From assembly GCA_904419035.1 (NCBI GenBank), contig CAJFQL010000005.1, forward strand, positions 22,423-86,422: a stretch of 64,000 bases of DNA, in the 5' to 3' direction. Shown in pieces: positions 53,165-61,714 of this stretch. The notes under the pieces were generated by a model, which had not been told where the DNA came from, ran no database searches, and worked only from the letters and a program-made list of their open reading frames with translations. Position 1 is the stretch's first letter; each line of letters begins with the position of its first letter. The position numbers were made by a program, and so were the translations under genes. The DNA comes from Heritagella caecorum. GTDB lineage: Bacteria; Bacillota; Clostridia; Oscillospirales; Acutalibacteraceae.

Positions 53165-53212
53165 ATGGGACAAAAGGCAACACATGTGCATAGAAAAAGG
53201 GCAGGTCAGTAA
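53165..53212 (+). CDS. Putative 15-codon leader peptide before the dehydrogenase gene
   Basis: A possible leader ORF (MGQKATHVHRKRAGQ) with GAGGGG three bases before its ATG. Its stop codon falls in the loop of the terminator hairpin 53200-53226. No resemblance to a known peptide. It could couple translation to termination, or the reading may be coincidental. Confidence 0.35.
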   Translation: MGQKATHVHRKRAGQ

Positions 53213-53226
53213 GGCCTGCCTTTTTT
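53200..53226 (+). terminator. Terminator/attenuator ahead of the D-2-hydroxyacid dehydrogenase gene
   Basis: GGCAGG (53200-53205) / CCTGCC (53215-53220), 9-base loop, six T's. It lies between a promoter and the dehydrogenase start at 53281. Confidence 0.7.
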
Positions 53227-53280
53227 GTTTGCCGTTTTAACACCGTAAAGCCTAAAATGATTAAAGAAAGAGGGAACCAC

Positions 53281-54261
53281 ATGAAACTCACGGTATTCGA
53301 AGTGCGAGACGACGAAAAAGGTTTTTTGCAACAGGCAGCCAAACGGGTAGGGGTGACGCTGGCGTTATCGGACCAGTCGCTGACCGATCAAACGCTGTCC
53401 CTGATACAGGGGAGCGAAGGCGTCAGTATCCTGGGTGATAGCCGTATGGATGAAAAATTGCTGGCCAAATTGAAAGATAAAGGGGTTAAGGCCCTGTCAA
53501 CCCGCACCATCGGGTTTAACCACATCGATTTGGCGGCGGCGCACCGGGTGGGGGTACGGGTGGCCCATGCCAGTTATCCGCCCAATGGGGTAGCCGATTT
53601 TACGGTGATGCTCATGCTGCTCACCCTGCGCAATTATAAACCGGCCATGTGGCGGCAGAATGTGAACGATTATTCCCTGATGGGCTTGCGCGGGCGGGAA
53701 CTGCGCAGCCTGACGGTGGGCGTTATGGGCACAGGCAGCATTGGCCGGACGGTGCTGCAGAACCTGAGCGGCTTTGGCTGCCGCCTTTTGGCCTATGACA
53801 AGTATCAGGATGCCCGGGTAGCGGGGCTGGCCCGGTATGTGCCGCTGGAAACCCTGTTACGGGAGAGTGATGTGATCTCCTTGCATATGCCTCTCACCCC
53901 GGAAACCGATCATATTATTGACCGCAAAGCCCTCGATAAAATGAAGGACGGTGTGGTACTCATCAATACGGCCCGCGGCGCGTTGACAGATATTTATGCC
54001 CTTACAGAAGGAATCGAAACCGGTAAAATTGGCGCTTTGGGCATGGACGTGCTGGAAAACGAAGAAGGCATTTATCACAACGATCTGCGTACCGATATTA
54101 TCAAAAATAGGGATATGGTCTATCTGCGCCAGTTCCCCAATGTGGTATTGACCCAGCACATGGCGTTTTATACGGAAGAAAGTGTGCGCAGCATGGCCGA
54201 TTGCGGGGTGGAAACCCTGTTCCAGATGCTCAGCGGAGAAAAATGCCCGCTGGAACTATAA
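53281..54261 (+). CDS. D-2-hydroxyacid dehydrogenase (D-lactate dehydrogenase/VanH type)
   Basis: NAD-dependent reductase of 326 residues that converts 2-keto acids to D-2-hydroxy acids, most likely pyruvate to D-lactate. The NAD site is MGTGSIGRTVLQN (about 150). Catalytic Arg, Glu and His are in INTARGALTD, DVLENEEGIY and LTQHMAFYTEESV. The start is ATG 53281 with AGAGGG 6 bases ahead; an earlier in-frame ATG at 53257 lacks a site. The D-Ala-D-Lac operon partners of VanH are absent, so a fermentation role is likelier. Confidence 0.9.
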   Translation: MKLTVFEVRDDEKGFLQQAAKRVGVTLALSDQSLTDQTLSLIQGSEGVSILGDSRMDEKLLAKLKDKGVKALSTRTIGFNHIDLAAAHRVGVRVAHASYPPNGVADFTVMLMLLTLRNYKPAMWRQNVNDYSLMGLRGRELRSLTVGVMGTGSIGRTVLQNLSGFGCRLLAYDKYQDARVAGLARYVPLETLLRESDVISLHMPLTPETDHIIDRKALDKMKDGVVLINTARGALTDIYALTEGIETGKIGALGMDVLENEEGIYHNDLRTDIIKNRDMVYLRQFPNVVLTQHMAFYTEESVRSMADCGVETLFQMLSGEKCPLEL

Positions 54262-54360
54262 AAATCAAAGAATCGTCCGGGAAGACCGTAAAAAAAATCC
54301 CGTGAGCTTTTGGGAAACTCATTGTATAATAGAAAAATAAGGAGTCAGAAAGGAGACTTT

Positions 54361-55179
54361 ATGATGAAATTGATCCATTGTAATCCGAATCCCAATTCTC
54401 ACGCGGTACTGAACGGCTATCTGCACGATAAGGACAGTGTCATGTCCCAAAACCGTGGGCCGCGCCCAACGGTTCTGGTTTGCCCCGGGGGCGGGTATGC
54501 CTACTGTTCCGACCGCGAAGCGGAACCCATTGCCCTGTCCTTTTATGAAAAAGGGTACCAGGCCTTTGTGCTGTACTATTCCGTAAAGGAAGAGGCCGGG
54601 GACATGCGTCCGTTGATGGATGTTTCGTATTCCATGATCCTTTTGCGGGACAAGGCAGAGGAATGGCAGATTGACCCGGACCACATTGCCGTGGCCGGTT
54701 TTTCGGCGGGAGGCCATTTGGCGGCTTCCCTGGGTATTTTGTGGGATCATGAGGCATTAAAAGCCAAAATGGACACGAAAAATGGGAAGAACCGCCCCAA
54801 TGCCATGATTTTGGGCTACCCGGTTATCACGGCCGGGCCGCTGGCAGACCAGGAATCCCTGTATTGGGTGAGCGGCCAGCACGACATGGGGACCCCCGAA
54901 AATGAATTTTGGGCCCTGGACCGCCATGTGGATGAAAAGACCGCACCGGCGTTTGTGTGGCATACGGTGGAGGATGACTGTGTAGCGGTGGAAAACACCC
55001 TGCTGTTGGTTTCGGCGCTGCAGGCCCATCATGTCCCGTTTGCCTGCCACATTTTCCCCCGGGGCGGCCATGGGATGAGCCTGTGCAACCAGGAGGTGTT
55101 CACCCCCAATAAAGCGGCGGCCGCTTGGGTCCCGCTGTGCCATGAGTGGTTGGCTGAAGAATTTTCGTTTACGTATTGA
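54361..55179 (+). CDS. Alpha/beta-hydrolase, esterase/acetyl-xylan-esterase-like
   Basis: A 272-residue serine hydrolase. The oxyanion-side motif VLVCPGGGYAYCSDREAEP (HGGG-like, here PGGG) and the nucleophile GFSAGGHLAAS (Ser about 118) are clear, and the late IFPRGGHGMS gives the catalytic His. The family contains carbohydrate esterases that remove acetyl groups from xylan side chains. It lies 39 bases before a GH5 gene, which supports a polysaccharide role. No signal peptide. AAGGAG precedes ATG 54361. Confidence 0.85.
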   Translation: MMKLIHCNPNPNSHAVLNGYLHDKDSVMSQNRGPRPTVLVCPGGGYAYCSDREAEPIALSFYEKGYQAFVLYYSVKEEAGDMRPLMDVSYSMILLRDKAEEWQIDPDHIAVAGFSAGGHLAASLGILWDHEALKAKMDTKNGKNRPNAMILGYPVITAGPLADQESLYWVSGQHDMGTPENEFWALDRHVDEKTAPAFVWHTVEDDCVAVENTLLLVSALQAHHVPFACHIFPRGGHGMSLCNQEVFTPNKAAAAWVPLCHEWLAEEFSFTY

Positions 55180-55218
55180 GAAAGAAAGGCAAAAAGAAAA
55201 AAGGGAGGAGTTAAAAGC

Positions 55219-56889
55219 GTGAGTGCATTTACAAACGATCGTGTCAAAGGTTTTTTACATGCCGACGGCCGCCGGATGATCAACGGTGACGGCGAAGAAG
55301 TGATTCTGCGCGGCTGGGGCATGGGCAACTGGTGCAACCCGGAAGGCTGGATGGTGGGCGGTACGCCCATGTTCCTGGTAGGGTTTGACGGCTGCAATAT
55401 GCCCCGCCGCTATGAACACTGCCGCTCCATTGAACAGTGCATCCGTGAAACCTGCGGGACCGCCTATGCCAAAAGTTTCTGGTCCCGGTGGACCCGGGCC
55501 TTTTTGGCGGAAGGTGATATCGCGTACATGGCCGAGTGTGGGATGAACAGCATCCGGTTGCCCATTTCGGCGCGGCTGTTCCTGGACGAAGAGCCCGGTA
55601 TCCATTTTAACGAGGATTCGTTCGCCATGCTGGACAATGTGCTGGATTTGTGCGAAAAATACCGGCTGTATGCGGTGATTGATATGCACGCAGCCGTCGG
55701 CGGCCAGAGTGGGCTATTGTGCGACGACGGGCTGGATAACATTCCGCGTATGTTCCTGGAAGAGGAAAGCCGGGAGCGCACCATGCTTTTGTGGGAAGAA
55801 ATCGCGCGCCGGTATAAAGACCGGTGGATTGTGGGGGCGTATGAACTGCTCAACGAACCGATTTCGCCGCCCCGTTTTGACCATCTGATCCCGGAACTGG
55901 TAAAGTTTTACGACGAAGCCATTGCCCGCATTCGCAAGATCGATACCCGCCATATGTTTAGCCTGGAGGGCCACCGGTTTGCGTCCCGGGTGGATATTTT
56001 CACAAAAGACCATGAATTCGATCCCGGGTACCACAACTGGCATATTCATATGCACTATGGCCATGATCCGCAGATGCAGACCTTGGCGCCCATTTTGCGC
56101 AAAGCGGAAGAATGTGGGGTGCCAATCTGGTCCGGCGAAACCAACGATACCCCCGAAGCCATGGCGGTTTATTACGAAATGCTTACCACGAACCATGCGG
56201 GGTATAATCTGTGGAGCTACAAAGTGGCCGAAAGCTGCAACGTCACCCATGCCGTGACGTATCCGCTGCCGAAAGAGTGGGACAAGATGTACCGCTTTAT
56301 TTCCGAAGGCGGGGCACGGCCTTCGTATGAAGAAAGCCAGCGGATCTTTGATGAAATGCTGGAAAATATCAAATTTGCTCACTGCAAAAAGGACGAAACC
56401 GTGCATCACTATCTGCTGCGTCAGGCGCCCTTTGCCATTCCCGCCACCGGGTACGACGCCATGCCGGGGAAAGGCGTTTCCTTTGGCGGCAGCGATGTGA
56501 TCGAAAACCAGTTTGGCTATCGGGTCAAAGATGGGATGCCCATCGAAGGCGATCCCGGGTACATGCCGGCGGATGCGCCCCATTTTGCGGCGATGAGCGG
56601 CCAAAAGCCGGAACGGGAATGGGAACACCTGTCGCTGGTGCTGACAGAAGGGGTGTATGCCTGTTATTCGCTTTATAACGTGCAACCGGGTACAATGGGT
56701 AAGCTGACCGCTTTGGCGGGCAGCGACGGCACGGTGCAAGTGACCATAGCCGGACAGGAACCAAAAACGCTGACGCTCACAGAAGGCGAAAGCGAGCCGT
56801 TCCCTGTACCCCAGGGAGAAAAAGTTACCGTTCGCATTGAAGGGCTCACCGGTCGGGTCCAGCTGAAAACCGTGGCTTTTTGTATATAA
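55219..56889 (+). CDS. Glycoside hydrolase family 5 (cellulase-like)
   Basis: A 556-residue GH5-type enzyme for beta-glucans or related glycans. The catalytic acid/base is in GAYELLNEPISPP and the nucleophile in VPIWSGETNDTP. WCNPEGW and SIRLPISARLF are further barrel signatures. The last about 110 residues form a beta-rich domain (GVYACYSLYNVQPGTMG onward). No signal peptide, so it probably acts on imported oligosaccharides. The start is GTG 55219, 8 bases after GGAGG. It forms a pair with the esterase upstream. Confidence 0.88.
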   Translation: MSAFTNDRVKGFLHADGRRMINGDGEEVILRGWGMGNWCNPEGWMVGGTPMFLVGFDGCNMPRRYEHCRSIEQCIRETCGTAYAKSFWSRWTRAFLAEGDIAYMAECGMNSIRLPISARLFLDEEPGIHFNEDSFAMLDNVLDLCEKYRLYAVIDMHAAVGGQSGLLCDDGLDNIPRMFLEEESRERTMLLWEEIARRYKDRWIVGAYELLNEPISPPRFDHLIPELVKFYDEAIARIRKIDTRHMFSLEGHRFASRVDIFTKDHEFDPGYHNWHIHMHYGHDPQMQTLAPILRKAEECGVPIWSGETNDTPEAMAVYYEMLTTNHAGYNLWSYKVAESCNVTHAVTYPLPKEWDKMYRFISEGGARPSYEESQRIFDEMLENIKFAHCKKDETVHHYLLRQAPFAIPATGYDAMPGKGVSFGGSDVIENQFGYRVKDGMPIEGDPGYMPADAPHFAAMSGQKPEREWEHLSLVLTEGVYACYSLYNVQPGTMGKLTALAGSDGTVQVTIAGQEPKTLTLTEGESEPFPVPQGEKVTVRIEGLTGRVQLKTVAFCI

Positions 56890-56898
56890 AAAGGAACG

Positions 56899-56928
56899 AG
56901 GCAAAGCCCTTTTGGGCTTTGCCTTTTT
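56899..56928 (+). terminator. Terminator after the GH5 gene
   Basis: An 11-base stem (56899-56909 / 56914-56924) with a TTTT loop and T-run. Confidence 0.93.
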
Positions 56929-56940
56929 CTTTCTACTGGG

Positions 56941-56969
56941 ATGACAAACGGAAAGAACTGCGGTATAAT
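56941..56969 (+). promoter_or_regulatory. Promoter of the MATE transporter leader
   Basis: ATGACA (56941-56946), 17-base spacer, perfect TATAAT (56964-56969). It gives a leader of about 140 bases before the MATE start. Confidence 0.7.
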
Positions 56970-57013
56970 AAAATAATAAACCAATATTGGAAAGGCTCAT
57001 GAAGGAAGCAGCA

Positions 57014-57121
57014 ATGCGCAGAGAAAAAAGCCGGTGGTTTACACAAAGCCTCTGGCTTTTTTGCAGAGGGCCCGTCGAGCCAAGACTATACGGGGAGATG
57101 ACAATCAATTGGCAACCATGA
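57014..57121 (+). CDS. Putative 35-residue leader peptide of the MATE gene
   Basis: A short ORF beginning MRREKSRWFTQSLWLF and ending in WQP. AAGGA lies 7-8 bases ahead of the ATG. Its stop TGA overlaps the ATG at 57118 of the MATE gene (ATGA), so translation would be coupled. Three Trp codons and several Arg codons are present. The hairpin pair inside it suggests control by ribosome stalling. Confidence 0.6.
   Translation: MRREKSRWFTQSLWLFCRGPVEPRLYGEMTINWQP
57024..57069 (+). promoter_or_regulatory. Attenuator: mutually exclusive terminator and anti-terminator hairpins
   Basis: Terminator-like stem AAAAAAGCC (57024-57032) / GGCTTTTTT (57054-57062), whose second arm is itself the T-run. An alternative stem CCTCTG (57049-57054) / CAGAGG (57064-57069) shares base 57054 and blocks the arm. 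The leader ORF covers both. The layout matches ribosome-mediated attenuation of antibiotic-resistance genes in Gram-positive bacteria. Confidence 0.6.
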
Positions 57122-58503
57122 AAGCAGATTTAAGTACGGGGTCGATTGGCAAGTGGATGGTGAAACTGGCGGTTCCGTCCATTGTGGCTCAGCTGATCAA
57201 CGCCCTTTATAACGTTGTAGACCGGATCTACATTGGCCATATGGGGGCTGATGGCAGTCTGGCACTGACAGGTGTCGGGTTGTGCTTCCCCATTTTGATG
57301 GTAATATCCGCTTTTTCGGCCTTTGTCGGCATGGGTGGTGGCCCGCGGGCCTCTATTGCCATGGGGCAGAAGAATATGGAAGGCGCCGAAAGAATCCTGA
57401 GCAACTGTTTTACACTGCTTCTTGGTATCTCCATCGTACTGACCGCGGTGTTATTACCGCTGCGGGAACCGCTGCTTCTGAGCTTTGGCGCCAGCCAGGA
57501 TACGTTGCCCTATGCCGAAAGTTACCTGGCCATTTACCTGTGCGGAACCGTGTTTGTGCAGATGTCGTTGGGGATGAACACGTTTATCACGGTGCAGGGG
57601 CGTGCGACCATCAGCATGTTGACCGTGCTGATCGGGGCCGTCATCAATATTGGCCTAGACCCGCTGTTTATTTACACCTTTGGCATGGGAGTACAGGGAG
57701 CTGCGTTGGCAACCGTCATTTCCCAGGCCGTTTCTTGTGCATGGGTGCTGCAGATCCTTTTTGGCCGCCGTTCGTCGCTGCGTATCCGTCCGGCATACTT
57801 GCGGCCGCAGTGGAAAATATTGGCACCGGTTATGGCGTTGGGGCTTTCCCCGTTTATTATGCAGGCTACCGAAAGTGCCATCAATGTGGTCTTTAATACC
57901 CAGCTGCAGGCCTATGGCGGCGATCCGGCCGTAGGGGCCATGACGATTTGCAGCAGTATTTTGCAGATGATGTTCCTGCCTATGCAGGGGCTGGCCCAGG
58001 GGGCCCAGCCCATTATCAGTTTTAACTATGGGGCCAGAAAGCCCGAACGGGTGCGCCGTACGTTTATGATGCTGTTGGTATGGGAAATTTTCTTCTATGT
58101 CTTATTGTTCCTAGCGTGCCAGCTGATGCCGAATGTACTGGTTTCGCTGTTTAACGACAATCCGGCCTTTACGGAGCACGCCGTGTGGGCGCTGCGTATT
58201 TATATGGCTGGGTGCATCATGATGGCCGTGCAGGGTTCCTGCCAGCAGACCTTTGTGGCGTTGGGCGAATCGAAAATCAGCTTGTTTTTCGCCCTGCTGC
58301 GCAAAGTCATTCTGCTGATTCCGCTGGCGTACCTGTTCCCGCTGATCTTTACGCAGGACCCGGAATTCGGCATTTTCCTGGCGGAACCGGTGGCCGATAT
58401 TACATGTGCCACCATTGTGGGGATCACCTTCTTCTTCCGGTTCCCCAAATTGATGCAGGCGATTTCCGTAAAAGATAATTCCTCGTCTGAGAAAGGAGCC
58501 TGA
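57109..58503 (+). CDS. MATE family multidrug exporter
   Basis: An exporter of the MatE type with about 12 membrane segments. The 464-residue reading has the typical start GKWMVKLAVPSIVAQLINAL then YNVVDRIYIGHMG. Family members export cationic drugs with Na+ or H+. The start is TTG 57109, 11 bases after GGGGAG, or ATG 57118 coupled to the leader peptide; both give an intact protein. Its leader looks like an antibiotic-sensing attenuator. A LarA-like gene follows after 4 bases. Confidence 0.9.
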   Translation: MATMKADLSTGSIGKWMVKLAVPSIVAQLINALYNVVDRIYIGHMGADGSLALTGVGLCFPILMVISAFSAFVGMGGGPRASIAMGQKNMEGAERILSNCFTLLLGISIVLTAVLLPLREPLLLSFGASQDTLPYAESYLAIYLCGTVFVQMSLGMNTFITVQGRATISMLTVLIGAVINIGLDPLFIYTFGMGVQGAALATVISQAVSCAWVLQILFGRRSSLRIRPAYLRPQWKILAPVMALGLSPFIMQATESAINVVFNTQLQAYGGDPAVGAMTICSSILQMMFLPMQGLAQGAQPIISFNYGARKPERVRRTFMMLLVWEIFFYVLLFLACQLMPNVLVSLFNDNPAFTEHAVWALRIYMAGCIMMAVQGSCQQTFVALGESKISLFFALLRKVILLIPLAYLFPLIFTQDPEFGIFLAEPVADITCATIVGITFFFRFPKLMQAISVKDNSSSEKGA

Positions 58504-58507
58504 AGCT

Positions 58508-59791
58508 GTGAACCGTACCTTTTCGTTAAAATATGGAGAAAAGGAAATCGAAATTCCCATTATGGGGGCCCGTTCCATTGAAGTATTGCAGGGAAACCCC
58601 ATGAAAGAAATCGAAGATGTGCCGGCCGCTTTTTATAAAGCTGTGGAACAAGAACCCATTGATTCCCCGCCGTTGTCGCAACTGATTCAGCCCAATGACC
58701 TGGTCACGCTGGTGGTCAGCGATATTACCCGTGCCTGGACACACCAGGATCAGGTGATCGGGCCGCTGGTATCTTTTTTACATGAGACCTGCCAGGTTCC
58801 CTATGAGCACATGGTGATTCTAATCGCCCTGGGGACGCACCGGCCTAACACCGAAGAGGAAATGAAGCAGATTGTCTCCCCCGCGGTGTACGAAAAGGTG
58901 CAGGTGCTCAACCACAACTGCGATGCTCCGGATCTTGTCTATGTAGGGACGACCTCCCGGGGGACCCGGGTGGAAGTAAACCCCTTGGTAGTGGGGCGGA
59001 AAGTCATTCTGGTGGGCGGGACCGTGCATCATCTGATGGCAGGCTTTGGCGGAGGACGCAAAAGTATATTGCCGGGGGTGTGTTCCCGCCGTAGCATTCG
59101 GGAAAACCATGAACGGGCCCTGAGCCCTACGGAAAAGAAAACCGACGACAAAGTAGGCAGCGGGAAATTATCGCTCAATCCCATTCACGAAGATATGGAC
59201 GAAGCGGCCGCCCTGGTAGCGCCGGTCTTCGGCATTAACCTGGTCATGGCATCCAGCGGCAAACACAGTGGGCTGTTCTGTGGGAACTGGCGCACAGCGT
59301 GGGAGGCCAGCTGCCGGTATCAAAAACAGTGTTATGAAGTACCGGTGGACCACCTGGCCGATGTGGTGATTGTCAGCTGCGGCGGGTATCCCAAAGATAT
59401 CAACCTGTACCAGGCGATTAAATGCCCGCTCAATGCCATTAACGCCATGAAGCCCGGCGGTACCTTGCTGTTTTTGGCCGAATGCCGGGACGGCGGCGGC
59501 GCCAAGGATTATTTTGACTGGGTGCGTCCGCTGAAAGAAGGGCGGCTGGATGAAGCACTGCGGGCCGATTTTACCATTGGGGGCTATATTTTTTACGCCA
59601 CCTGTGAATGGCTGCGCCGGGGAAAAATCTTCCTGATGTCTCAATTGCCGCCGGAATTGGTGAAAGAAATGAATATCACCAGCGCTCCGCAGATCGAAAC
59701 ACTGCTAAAACAAATTGATTTTACCGGAAAAGATGTATATGTGGTGCCGTATGGCGGGTATATCCTGCCGGTACCCCCTGTCAGCAAGTAA
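58508..59791 (+). CDS. larA: LarA-type nickel-dependent lactate (2-hydroxyacid) racemase
   Basis: A 427-residue enzyme of the LarA family, using a nickel-pincer nucleotide cofactor. The metal and catalytic residues are seen: His in IALGTHRPNTEEE (about 108), and HHLMAGFGGGRKSILPG with the cofactor Lys, then His in ENHERAL. LarA relatives racemise or epimerise various alpha-hydroxy acids, so lactate is one candidate. larB, larC and larE, needed to make the cofactor, are not in this window. GTG 58508 follows AAAGGAG. Confidence 0.88.
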   Translation: MNRTFSLKYGEKEIEIPIMGARSIEVLQGNPMKEIEDVPAAFYKAVEQEPIDSPPLSQLIQPNDLVTLVVSDITRAWTHQDQVIGPLVSFLHETCQVPYEHMVILIALGTHRPNTEEEMKQIVSPAVYEKVQVLNHNCDAPDLVYVGTTSRGTRVEVNPLVVGRKVILVGGTVHHLMAGFGGGRKSILPGVCSRRSIRENHERALSPTEKKTDDKVGSGKLSLNPIHEDMDEAAALVAPVFGINLVMASSGKHSGLFCGNWRTAWEASCRYQKQCYEVPVDHLADVVIVSCGGYPKDINLYQAIKCPLNAINAMKPGGTLLFLAECRDGGGAKDYFDWVRPLKEGRLDEALRADFTIGGYIFYATCEWLRRGKIFLMSQLPPELVKEMNITSAPQIETLLKQIDFTGKDVYVVPYGGYILPVPPVSK

Positions 59792-59811
59792 AAAAAACAC
59801 AGACATAACAA

Positions 59812-59850
59812 AAAGGGTATTCGGAGTAAAAACCGGATACCCTTTCTTTA
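59812..59850 (+). terminator. Terminator after larA
   Basis: Arms 59812-59824 / 59833-59845 with one G-U pair and an 8-base loop, then T-rich sequence. Confidence 0.8.
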
Positions 59851-59956
59851 TGAAAATAAAAGAGTTCTGTCTAGATTTTTAAATGTGTAACCTTCACGAT
59901 CAAAAAGGTGCTTATCAGAATGAAGGCCTTTAAACATGAAAAAAGGAGGGAGATCC

Positions 59957-60517
59957 TTGGATGACAGTAAAATTGTGGAACTTTATTTGTGTCGTAACGA
60001 AACGGCCATTCAGGGAACTTCCGCAAAATTTGGGAAAAGCCTGCGTGCCTTGGCTTATGGCATTGTCGGTGACCGGCAGACTGCCGAAGAATGTGAAAAC
60101 GATACGTATCTGAAAGCGTGGCAGTCCATTCCGCCTCATGAACCAAAAAAGTATCTGTATGCCTTTTTGGCTCGCATTACGCAGCATCTGTCGCTAAATT
60201 GCTGCCGGGAACGCAGCCGCCTGAAACGCTGTGCGTTTATCTGCGAGTTGAGTGAAGAAATAGAAGCATGTATTCCGGCGCCAGATGACAACGCGTGTCG
60301 TATCGACGATATGACATTGAGCGAAGGCTTGGAGGGGTTTCTTCGTACACTCAGTGAAGAAAAAAGAAATATTTTTATACGTCGTTACTGGTATTTGGAT
60401 TCGATTGCGGACATTTCTTGCCGGTTTTCTCTATCTCAAAGTAAAGTAAAAACAACGCTTTTCCGTTGCCGAAATCAATTGCGCCAATATCTTGAAAAGG
60501 AAGGGTACACACTATGA
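59957..60517 (+). CDS. ECF-type RNA polymerase sigma factor (second)
   Basis: Sigma-70 family protein of 186 residues. Region 2 is seen in YGIVGDRQTAEECENDTYLKAWQ (about 33-55) and region 4 in IADISCRFSLSQSKVKTTLFRCRNQL (about 152-178). The region 2 to 4 spacing is normal. Translation starts at TTG 59957, six bases after AGGAGGG; an ATG 21 bases earlier (59936) has no site. The next gene overlaps by 4 bases and encodes its likely membrane partner. Confidence 0.85.
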   Translation: MDDSKIVELYLCRNETAIQGTSAKFGKSLRALAYGIVGDRQTAEECENDTYLKAWQSIPPHEPKKYLYAFLARITQHLSLNCCRERSRLKRCAFICELSEEIEACIPAPDDNACRIDDMTLSEGLEGFLRTLSEEKRNIFIRRYWYLDSIADISCRFSLSQSKVKTTLFRCRNQLRQYLEKEGYTL

Positions 60518-61539
60518 GAGGGTATGAATTATTAGAGAAAATGGAGCTTATCCATGCCGATTATGTAATGGCAGCGAATGAGGAGCCTATCAAAAAGAAA
60601 GGTGGTGCGAAAAAATGGTGGCTGACAGCGGCTTGCCTTTGCCTCATATTTTGTCTTACCGTGCCGGTTATGGCAGCTTCTATCCCTGCTTTTTATGAAA
60701 TGTTGTATGCTATTTCGCCCGCCACCGCACAGTATTTCAAACCCGTGCAGATGTCCTGCGAAGATAATGGAATCCGCATGGAGGTTGTGGCCGTCTATGT
60801 GCATGAAGATACGGCACAAATCTATATTACAATGCAAGATATAGAGGGAACCAGACTGGATGAGACGGCAGATCTTTTCGATAGTTATCAAATCCATACG
60901 CCGTTTGATGGGACAGGGACCTGCCGGTTGACAAGTTATGACCCCGATACAAAGACCGCTACGTTTTTGATCACCATTGAGCGGTGGAATGAACAGGCTA
61001 TTACGGGCGGTAAGATCACTTTTTCGGTCGAGAAGTTTATCAGCCATAAAAAAATGTACAAAGACGTTCTGGAAGAGGTTGCACTAGACCGTGTTGAATT
61101 GGAAACACTCACACAGAAGGTGATGCCGCGGGGATTTAGTGAAGCCGATGATGACGGACAAGAAGGGCAAGTAACCGTGCTGAAGCCGTCTGGTGCCATT
61201 TGTGTTCCGACTGAGGGGGTAACGCTAACCAGTATTGGCTATATAGATGGACGCCTTCGTGTACAAGTGTATTATGAAGATATTCTCAATACAGATAACC
61301 ACGGTATGATATCGCTGATTAACCGGAATACCGGTGAAAAGATTAACTGCGACTTTTCGGTTTCCTTTTTTGATGAAGCAGAAAAAGGTAGTTATGAAGA
61401 ATATATTTTTACGGGAGTTCCCGAGGAATCTCTGACAATATATGATCTTTATGGGGATTTTGTAACGTCATCAGGTTGTGTGGAAGGCAATTGGAGTGTG
61501 ACCTTTCCGCTGGAAAACACGGGTAACCCGTCATCATAA
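60514..61539 (+). CDS. Membrane protein, likely anti-sigma partner (DUF4179-like)
   Basis: A 341-residue protein: cytoplasmic N-terminus (about 1-33), a membrane helix (about 34-54, KKWWLTAACLCLIFCLTVPVM), then a beta-rich outside domain with GIRMEVVAVYVHEDTAQIYI, typical of DUF4179-like proteins encoded beside ECF sigma genes. It has no zinc-finger anti-sigma motif, so sigma binding is inferred only from the coupled 4-base overlap. It looks more AT-rich than its neighbours. Confidence 0.72.
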   Translation: MRGYELLEKMELIHADYVMAANEEPIKKKGGAKKWWLTAACLCLIFCLTVPVMAASIPAFYEMLYAISPATAQYFKPVQMSCEDNGIRMEVVAVYVHEDTAQIYITMQDIEGTRLDETADLFDSYQIHTPFDGTGTCRLTSYDPDTKTATFLITIERWNEQAITGGKITFSVEKFISHKKMYKDVLEEVALDRVELETLTQKVMPRGFSEADDDGQEGQVTVLKPSGAICVPTEGVTLTSIGYIDGRLRVQVYYEDILNTDNHGMISLINRNTGEKINCDFSVSFFDEAEKGSYEEYIFTGVPEESLTIYDLYGDFVTSSGCVEGNWSVTFPLENTGNPSS

Positions 61540-61624
61540 AAAGAAACAAGCACTGACGGATTTTTCTTATTGAAAAGCGATCAGAGTATCCCTGTACATT
61601 TGTTTTCATCAACTGTACAGGAAA

Positions 61625-61654
61625 AAACGGCATGGTGTCAGCACCATGCCGTTT
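61625..61654. terminator. Bidirectional terminator after the second sigma operon and GH42 gene
   Basis: A 13-base stem AAACGGCATGGTG (61625-61637) / its complement (61642-61654), 4-base loop, A's before and T's after. It serves both converging genes. An extra 8-base inverted repeat, CCTGTACA / TGTACAGG (61591-61598 / 61614-61621), lies just upstream. Confidence 0.85.
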
Positions 61655-61714
61655 CTTTATTTAGGATGAGAAAACGACTTATCCAGCTTCATAGGACCAT
61701 CATTATGGGAAAAT

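Noticed and set aside
53281..54261. VanH of a vancomycin-resistance operon
   Set aside because: No VanA/B-type ligase or VanX gene lies beside it, so a plain D-2-hydroxyacid dehydrogenase is the safer call.
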